From positions 744,001 through 808,000 of the forward strand of contig CP073041.1 of the NCBI GenBank assembly GCA_025370055.1: a stretch of DNA of 64,000 nucleotides. The letters are read 5' to 3'. The stretch is from Woronichinia naegeliana WA131 (GTDB taxonomy: Bacteria; Cyanobacteriota; Cyanobacteriia; Cyanobacteriales; Microcystaceae). The first letter of the stretch is position 1. Every line of letters starts with the position of its first letter. The position numbers were made by a program, and so were the translations under genes. Below, one piece after another: positions 57,936 to 64,000 of this stretch. The notes below the pieces were generated by a model. That model did no database searches, had not been told where the DNA came from, and saw nothing but the letters and a program-made list of their open reading frames with translations.

Positions 57936-59146
57936 GGGCTTGCTGAAAAAAGCTGAAACCTTTACGGAGAAAAATAGTAGGCGAATTAAGAACCGCTAGA
58001 ATGCACGAAAATAGGGTAGAATGCCTCAAAACCATTGCATTAAGAAGAGAGAAAGCAGATGTACCGAAAGCAACAGTACTCAATTGAAACACCAGAAAAC
58101 TTGAAAAATCTGTTCGGCGGGCAGTTAGACGAAGAAAATCGTTGGATAGAAATGTCAAAAATGATTCCCTGGGAAGAATATGAGGAAGAATATGCAAAAA
58201 ACTTCACAGAAAAAAAAGGAGCCCCAGCCAAATCATTTAGAATGGCATTAGGAGCATTAATTATCAAAGAAATTTCAGGAAAAAGTGACAGAGAAACAGT
58301 AGAACAAATAAAAGAGAACCCTTATTTACAGTACTTTATAGGAATGGAAAGCTATAGTAGCAAAGAAGCATTTAATGCGTCAATGATGGTTCATTTTCGT
58401 AAAAAAATAGGAATAGAATTAATAAATAAAATTAATAAAGAAATAGAAAAAAAAGCGACGGGTGTAGCGTCAGAAAAAAAAGAAAATGAAGGAAAGTTAT
58501 TGTTAGATGCGACTTGTACACCAGCAGATATAAAATATCCAACGGATATAGGAATATTGAATGATGCCAGAGAAAAAACAGAAAAAATAATAGATAAGCT
58601 GTATGAAGAAATAAAAGAGAAAAGGAAAGAAAAGCCGAGGACTTATAGGGAAGTGGCAAGAAAAGAGTACTTAGCCATAGCAAAAAAACGTCGTGTGTCA
58701 AAAAAAGAAAGAAGAAAAGGAACAAAAAAACAACTAGGATATATAAAAAGAAACTTGTCTGATATAGAAAAAATGATAGAAGAGGGAGCAAAGTTAGAAA
58801 AACTAACGAAAAAAGAGCAAGAAGAGCTTGTAACGATAGGAAAAGTGTATGAGCAACAGTTAGAAATGTATGAAAAAAAGACAAATAAAGTAGAAAACAG
58901 AATTGTGAGTGTAAGCCAACCTCACGTGCGTCCAATAGTGCGTGGAAAAGCGGGAAAAGCAGTAGAGTTTGGAGCTAAAATATCGGCAAGTAATGTGAAT
59001 GGCTTTGTCTTCTTAGACAAATTAAGTTGGGATAATTACAACGAATCGGGAGATTTACAAGCGCGAATAGAAGAATATAAAATGGGTAGGGGAGCATCCC
59101 AGATTTGCAATGAGTAAAAGTACTCAGGCAATAGCTTCATTGAGAT

Positions 59147-60595
59147 CATCCGTGTCAACTTAAAGGAATGGGTTCCCAAATTTGTTGATTGAGAGCGGCC
59201 TTTTCTCGATGTCGCTTTCTCTCAGCTTTGACCAAACCAAATAACTTAGCACGTTCAGCCAGATAGGTTACTGTATCAGGCTTTTCTCCTCTAGCAATAG
59301 CCTTCGCTACATAGTATAGACTCCGAAACACCATCTCTACTGAGATTTTTTCTTTCGGTTGATTTAGAGCAATCGCCACTTCCCCTACCAATTGATTTAA
59401 GACCGTATAGAAAATCAAAGTGCAAATAATCTGGATTTGGACACCATTCTTATTACCTACCCATAAATAGGCTAGTCCTAAAAGTCTTTTCGTTAATAAA
59501 AAGGCTTCTTCGATTGTCCATCGTCTTCGATATAAATCACAGACCTCTTCGGCGGACAGTTGTTCGGGAGACAACACATTTGTTAAATACTGATACCAGA
59601 TTGTTCCCCATAATACTGAGACTAATCTCACCGGATGCTTGCAAGGATTAGAACGGTAATTTCCCATAATGATAATCTCATCTCTGTAATGACTACCTTG
59701 AGACAATACTTGTTTGGTTTTGTAAGATGTACCCGCTCTAAATCTGGTTAGAAAAAACTTTTTAGCTTCTGTTAACAAATCAAAACACACAAAGCTAAAA
59801 AATCCCATATCTACGAGAATTAAACCATTTTCTGGTAATTTAGCTGCCAATTCTTCACACCATATTTTATCATTTGATTTATCATTTTCTGTGTACCATA
59901 AAGTAACGGGTCTTTGGGTAAAGGCTTCCACTACCATCATTATTTTACCCCCCAATTTACTCTTTTCTTCTTTACTTATTTTCATATTTTTCCTTACCTG
60001 CTCTAGCGTTGAGCCATCTGCTATCCACACTGCACTAAACTTTTCTCTTATTTTTTCCCATTTTTCTCCTACTTGGAGCTTCTTCCCTTTTTCGGCTGCT
60101 TTTTCTAACACTTCTTTTAGTAATATTGCAAATATTTCGGCTGGCACATTCATCATTCTTTTTGATACTGCCTGTTTGCTTACTTTTAATGATGCTACCC
60201 ATAGCAATCCCTCTTCCTCTAACAGTCTTACCGCTTCACTTATACCCGCTATTTGACGATACACTATACTTAACACTAATGCCACCATTACTGGTAAATT
60301 TAGCACCCTATCTCTCATCATTTTCTCATGAGTTCCCTGTAAATATTTTAATGGTGTAAACATTGTGGGTTCTAGTAATTCAAACAACTCTTTTGTTATT
60401 TCAGGGATTTCTACCCCTGGCTGATTTATCTTACGACGTAAGTCTGGGTTTCCTTTTCTCCGAGGATGTTGTCTTGCCATTTGTTTTTTGCTCACTTTTT
60501 TATATACTAACCTTTTTTTCAGCCTACTCTTACTTCCGCCTGCTTTTAGGCTAATCTTTTGTGAGTAGGCATTTTGGCTTAAGTTGACACCAATG
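59147..60595 (-). mobile_element. IS4b copy 1, IS4-family IS (1449 bp)
   Basis: Ends catccgtgtcaacttaa and, inverted, cattggtgtcaacttaa (15 of 17 match). TSD cattgagat at 59138-59146 and 60596-60604, in the last codons of the K3 transposase. Confidence 0.92.
59155..60480 (-). CDS. IS4-family transposase (441 aa)
   Basis: Start at Met 60480 (MARQHPRRKGNP); the frame is open further upstream through the IS end into K3, which is accidental. Core: VWIADGSTLEQVR (Asp), LILVDMGFFSF (Asp), and YRRRWTIEEAFLLTKRLLGL (Y-R-E-K block with the Glu). Full length, no frameshift. It differs from IS4a in sequence, ends and TSD length (9 versus 10). Confidence 0.9.
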   Translation of the reverse strand: MARQHPRRKGNPDLRRKINQPGVEIPEITKELFELLEPTMFTPLKYLQGTHEKMMRDRVLNLPVMVALVLSIVYRQIAGISEAVRLLEEEGLLWVASLKVSKQAVSKRMMNVPAEIFAILLKEVLEKAAEKGKKLQVGEKWEKIREKFSAVWIADGSTLEQVRKNMKISKEEKSKLGGKIMMVVEAFTQRPVTLWYTENDKSNDKIWCEELAAKLPENGLILVDMGFFSFVCFDLLTEAKKFFLTRFRAGTSYKTKQVLSQGSHYRDEIIIMGNYRSNPCKHPVRLVSVLWGTIWYQYLTNVLSPEQLSAEEVCDLYRRRWTIEEAFLLTKRLLGLAYLWVGNKNGVQIQIICTLIFYTVLNQLVGEVAIALNQPKEKISVEMVFRSLYYVAKAIARGEKPDTVTYLAERAKLFGLVKAERKRHREKAALNQQIWEPIPLS

Positions 60596-61640
60596 CATTG
60601 AGATAAGCACAGCGTAATCTCAATATTTGAGGAACGTTTTCTGACTTCCAACAAGCCCCTGCTATTTGTATTCTCTTGCCAATTTGTTTGATTTTTGACT
60701 CTACACTTCCTGAGCCAATGCAGATACCTAAGTCTTGATAGAGTCCATAATCTGGCATTCTGCTTTCATGTTTCTTCATATAATTGATGAAGTTAATTGC
60801 TTCCTTTTGTTTTGAACCGTTCAATTCTTTAATTGCTGAATCTTGCTCCCCTTGCCATAAGTACGTCTCTATTTGCCTCTTTACCTTTTTTGAAACTTTC
60901 ACTTTATGGATATTTTCCACCAAGTGATACCAATCCAATACTTCCCTTCTTTCGTCTTTATCCCTTATCTTTTCTATCAGATTCCAAATCCCATCATGTC
61001 CATCTCCTAAGCAAGTTACTACTCTCGCTAATGGTTGATTATTTGTCCAAGCGATTAATTCTTCCTGCGCTTGAAAAAATGCCGCACATACCTGACCATG
61101 TAAGCTTACTGCTTTATAATTTTTCCAGATACTTTCTTCGCCTACGCTCGTTCGTATTCTTACTGTTCCGCCATCTATGCTTAGACTTTCTATTTTCCCT
61201 TTACCTTGAGCTTCTTGAAATTCATACCCTAATGCTAATCGGTGTTGACTGCTTTTTGAGATGGACATTCCCGTCGTCATCTTGATTGTTTTTTCTCCTC
61301 TCTCAAATGACTCACAGGCTACAATATTTAAGCAGCATTTTTCTAAATAAGGACTCACTTGTTTATTTTTTTCTAACCCTAGCTTTTTCGCCTGTTTTTC
61401 TGTAATTTTTACTTTTCCGATAATACTGTCCACTGTTCTTTCTCTTCCTGCTTTTGTTCCTGTTGCTGTTTCACAAAAAAAACGGCCAATAGCTGGACTT
61501 ACGACCGTCAACATTTGCTCTCGTACTGCTAGTTCTATACTTTCAAAGCTTTTCAAGTCTTCTTTTTGCGTATTTCTGACCATGATTTCTGCGATAGCTT
61601 TGAGATGGTCGTCTAATTTTTGCTTATCTTCAACGTTCAT
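60579..61640 (-). CDS. K3 transposase, single frame (353 aa)
   Basis: One continuous ORF covering both frames of K2 and K4. N-terminal helical region (LKSFESIELAVREQMLTVVSPAIGRFF), SLSIDGGTVRIR (Asp), VVTCLGDGHDGIWNLIEKI (Asp), EVLDWYHLVENIHKVK and IGSGSVESKIKQIGKRI (Glu). IS4b replaces only the last four residues (EAIA by ALVST), so activity may be kept. Confidence 0.88.
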   Translation of the reverse strand: MNVEDKQKLDDHLKAIAEIMVRNTQKEDLKSFESIELAVREQMLTVVSPAIGRFFCETATGTKAGRERTVDSIIGKVKITEKQAKKLGLEKNKQVSPYLEKCCLNIVACESFERGEKTIKMTTGMSISKSSQHRLALGYEFQEAQGKGKIESLSIDGGTVRIRTSVGEESIWKNYKAVSLHGQVCAAFFQAQEELIAWTNNQPLARVVTCLGDGHDGIWNLIEKIRDKDERREVLDWYHLVENIHKVKVSKKVKRQIETYLWQGEQDSAIKELNGSKQKEAINFINYMKKHESRMPDYGLYQDLGICIGSGSVESKIKQIGKRIQIAGACWKSENVPQILRLRCAYLNALVST

Positions 61641-62325
61641 TTTTTGTACTCCAATTTTTATAACTTTTTAGATTATCCCCTTTTCCCTTCTTTGTAACTA
61701 AGCATTTATACTTACTGCAAATTTGGGATGCTCCCGAACCCAATATAAAAGGGAAACAGGATGTTATCCGGAATCGGTTCATGTGGATAAAATCTATCGA
61801 ACAAAAGCGAATCGAGCTTATTGTAAAGAAAGGGATATAAGAATGAGTGGTCCCCGATTGGGAAGACCGCCGAAAGAGGTGAGCAAAGAAAAAAAGAAAG
61901 AGGCACGCTCAGATGAAAGAGTGCGTAATGCCATTGAGGGTAAATTCGGACAGGGAAAGAGGAAATTTAGTCTTGGTCGAGTGATGGCCAAACTACCTGA
62001 GACCTCGAAAACGGTAATTGCGATGAACTTTTTGGTAATGAATCTTTCTACTCTACTTCAGAAGACAAAAAGTAAAAAGTTGTAGAGTCGTTTTTCTTGT
62101 GAAAAATGGTGTTAATTTTCCTCTCTTTTGTGAGGAGTGATTTGTGTTGACCTTTTTAGACAGAAAGGAACAATAGATTAAACAAAATCTGTATTTTGAT
62201 TTGTTTCCATAAGGATAAGTTATCTATGCTTTTTCAGTCCATACTTCCCTAACCCACATTTCTTTCGTTTTTTGACTTTTTCAGCAAGCCCTATTTAGGG
62301 AGAACTTAAAACAGAGGATAGGACA

Positions 62326-62580
62326 ATGCCTAGATTAGCACCAACGCCACTGCACCTAAGCGAACTGGAGCGAGAGCAACTGCAACATTTGGTCAATCGG
62401 CACAGTACTTCCCAGCAAATTGTCCTCAGAGCCAAGATTATTCTACAAGCCGATGCTGGACAGAATCATCGAGAGATTGGTCGCGCCCTTAACATCAGTC
62501 GAGATATGGCCCGACTATGGCGCAATTGTTGGCTAGAGCTGAGTGGCAAGCCCCTGTCGGTGGTGGAGCGATTAACGGAT
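62326..62580 (+). pseudogene. IS630-family transposase T6, N-terminal fragment
   Basis: MPRLAPTPLHLSELEREQLQ, HLVNRHSTSQQIVLRAKII and HREIGRALNISRDMARLWRN (HTH), then cut by IS4b. Related to T5 at the start. The DDE half is not in the window. Confidence 0.85.
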
Positions 62581-62916
62581 CATCCGTGTCAACTTAAAGG
62601 AATGGGTTCCCAAATTTGTTGATTGAGAGCGGCCTTTTCTCGATGTCGCTTTCTCTCAGCTTTGACCAAACCAAATAACTTAGCACGTTCAGCCAGATAG
62701 GTTACTGTATCAGGCTTTTCTCCTCTAGCAATAGCCTTCGCTACATAGTATAGACTCCGAAACACCATCTCTACTGAGATTTTTTCTTTCGGTTGATTTA
62801 GAGCAATCGCCACTTCCCCTACCAATTGATTTAAGACCGTATAGAAAATCAAAGTGCAAATAATCTGGATTTGGACACCATTCTTATTCCCTACCCATAA
62901 ATAGGCTAGTCCTAAA
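62581..62916 (-). mobile_element. IS4b copy 2, 3' part (rest beyond K1 and the window)
   Basis: From the end catccgtgtcaac through the last 100 or so codons (ORF 62589-62852 and upstream), interrupted at gtcctaaa by K1 copy 8. One base (cttattcccta, 62884-62894) differs from copy 1. Confidence 0.92.
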
Positions 62917-64000
62917 GGGTGCGACCTTTAGTTGATAAAAGCTGTTGTAATCAGGGTTCTACAGGGAACCCATATTGATCAAGTTTTGCCCAAAATTGAC
63001 TCCATCGTTCCTTGGTCAATACCAAAGCTCGTAGGCTCAAAATAATTCCTGCTCCTTTTTCCTTCCATCGCATCCCTGAACAACATAATCGTTGTTTGAC
63101 CAACGTCTTACAAGCTGCTTCCGTAACACCTGAACCAATCGGATACTTTTTCTCTATGTATTCAGCATAATCCATTTGATGCTGATGATTCTCGTAATAA
63201 GTAATCGCCGCTTGTAGTTTCTCGGTAAGATTCTTAGAATGACTTTTTTCTTCTTTGACTTCTTTCATCAGATTTAGCAGTTCTCCTGCTTTTCCTTTTT
63301 CATGCTTGAGTTCTCGACAATTTTCAGTCAACCATTCTTTTTGTTTTGACACGGTATTCGGATGCAACGCTTCTGCCAAGGCACCTAAGTAACCAGAGGC
63401 ATGATAGAAATCTAATATCTGTTCTTCCGTTTGCTTTTCTAAAAACTTCCAATTTGATTCTGCCCCGTCTGCTATCCCGACCAATGTTGCCTCTGGATAA
63501 CGGTTTTTCGCTCGCTCAATTTCTCTTTCTAATCTTTCTAGAAAACTCTTTTTTCCATACTCTGGTGCCGCACCTAGATAGATTGTATGTTGACGTTCGC
63601 CTTCACTATCGTATAGGGAAACGGTTCCCACCATTGCTTCACGGTAGCCATCCTCACACATCAGCATACAGGTTCCATCTAATCCTATTCCCACTGTTGC
63701 AATTTGGCTATCCTCCTTGGGCGGGGCATAACTCCACGCTTCTTCTTTTGCCTGTACCACACTTCCTACTGCTTCACTCAATCTTTGGATATAGGATAGC
63801 GCTACTTTTCTACCATGATTTTCTAATAAATCATTTTTCACCTCTTTGCCTGCCATCCCTGACATTTTTGAGGATACCTGTTTTGCCAATAATGGCGTTG
63901 ATGTTATGATTATCCTTGCTTCTCTTTCTAAGGGGCAATACGTTTTTCCTCAAAGGTGAACGCTGATATACATGACGATTCACTATAACCTCACCATAAG
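62917..64000 (-). mobile_element. K1 copy 8, runs off the window
   Basis: Starts with gggtgcgacc. From the 1390-bp standard length it should end near 64306. The flanking 8 bases gtcctaaa should recur there. Confidence 0.93.
62951..63889 (-). CDS. K1 copy 8 transposase, catalytic frame
   Basis: Full 312-residue ORF with D71, D141 and E257, and His at position 101. The upstream frame begins outside the window; its last part is present from 63831. Confidence 0.85.
   Translation of the reverse strand: MAKQVSSKMSGMAGKEVKNDLLENHGRKVALSYIQRLSEAVGSVVQAKEEAWSYAPPKEDSQIATVGIGLDGTCMLMCEDGYREAMVGTVSLYDSEGERQHTIYLGAAPEYGKKSFLERLEREIERAKNRYPEATLVGIADGAESNWKFLEKQTEEQILDFYHASGYLGALAEALHPNTVSKQKEWLTENCRELKHEKGKAGELLNLMKEVKEEKSHSKNLTEKLQAAITYYENHQHQMDYAEYIEKKYPIGSGVTEAACKTLVKQRLCCSGMRWKEKGAGIILSLRALVLTKERWSQFWAKLDQYGFPVEP

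Larger units (their letters stand above)
59083..61742 (-). mobile_element. K3, ISKra4-family IS carrying IS4b
   Basis: Flanked by atataaaa at 59075-59082 and 61743-61750. Ends are tgggtaggggagcatc and, inverted, tgggttcgggagcatc. The K3 fragment at 21482 ends without the outer 7 bases, so where the element truly stops is uncertain. Confidence 0.85.
58059..62085 (+). pseudogene. IS5-family transposase copy 4, split by K3
   Basis: Pieces 58059-59082 and 61751-62085. The break falls at EEYK, after the first Asp and before the second. Ile120 (IGIEL) replaces Met, and a Lys replaces Glu in LPETSK near the end. Confidence 0.92.
57936..62291 (+). mobile_element. IS5-family IS copy 4 (native 1688 bp) carrying K3
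   Basis: Ends gggcttgctgaaaaa. The left flank is taagta (K1) but the right flank is tattta (next to T6), so the two sides come from different insertions. Removing K3 and its 8-bp TSD gives exactly 1688 bp. Confidence 0.92.

Overview
This window is cyanobacterial chromosome that insertion sequences (IS) have heavily overwritten. Photosystem I genes (psaL, psaI), a Psb32-like gene and frequent GCGATCGC (HIP1) octamers in the non-IS DNA point to a cyanobacterium. The IS load and gene content suggest a bloom-forming unicellular/colonial type such as Microcystis or Woronichinia; that genus-level guess is inference.

Labels used below. ISKra4-family elements: K1 (1390 bp, five uninterrupted copies or large parts plus three carrying other IS and two fragments), K2 (1271 bp), K3, K4. 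IS630-family elements: T1 (1225 bp) and T2 to T6. Others: IS5 (1688 bp), IS4a (1602 bp, Tn5-like ends), IS4b (1449 bp), ISL3 (1246 bp), ISAs1a (1237 bp), ISAs1b, an IS1-like element, IS982, IS3, IS1380 and two short nonautonomous elements (MITE1, MITE2). Borders were set from terminal inverted repeats and target-site duplications (TSDs), and in several cases checked by adding up the lengths of the pieces.

Layout. 1-7109 is a deep nest: T3 holds T2, which holds MITE1, K4, T1, and then IS4a and K1. 7110-9640 holds ISL3, debris and IS982. pdxH (9655-10299) is the first resident gene. 10318-30131 is a second IS block: T1 with ISAs1b and an IS1-like element, K1 with IS5, split ISAs1a, T3, IS3, K2, K3, ISL3, IS1380, T4, T5 and three more K1 copies. 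Inside it, 17317-28330 is inverted between two oppositely oriented K1 copies; turning it back restores T1 to exactly 1225 bp and ISAs1a to exactly 1237 bp.

30208-44346 is mostly resident chromosome: pgm, a ROCO (LRR-Roc-COR) gene, a PIN toxin with its antitoxin, an orphan MNT nucleotidyltransferase, a decayed hicAB pair, an AI-2E permease, psb32, psaL-psaI, a Gfo/Idh/MocA oxidoreductase gene split by ISAs1a, a CSP41b-like SDR and an SRPBCC protein. A transaldolase gene is split by an 8275-bp three-layer IS cluster (44438-52712); its last 19 codons lie at 44373-44429 and the rest at 52713-53288. A two-domain peptide-type ABC ATPase and a small membrane protein follow, then another IS block to the window end (IS5 holding K3 holding IS4b; T6 holding IS4b holding K1).

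Read without the IS, the resident order is pdxH, pgm, roco, vapBC-like, mnt, hicAB, perM-like, psb32, psaL-psaI, oxidoreductase, SDR, SRPBCC-transaldolase, ABC ATPase, small membrane protein. At least two metabolic genes (the oxidoreductase and the transaldolase) and hicA are broken. I found no tRNA, rRNA or CRISPR array.
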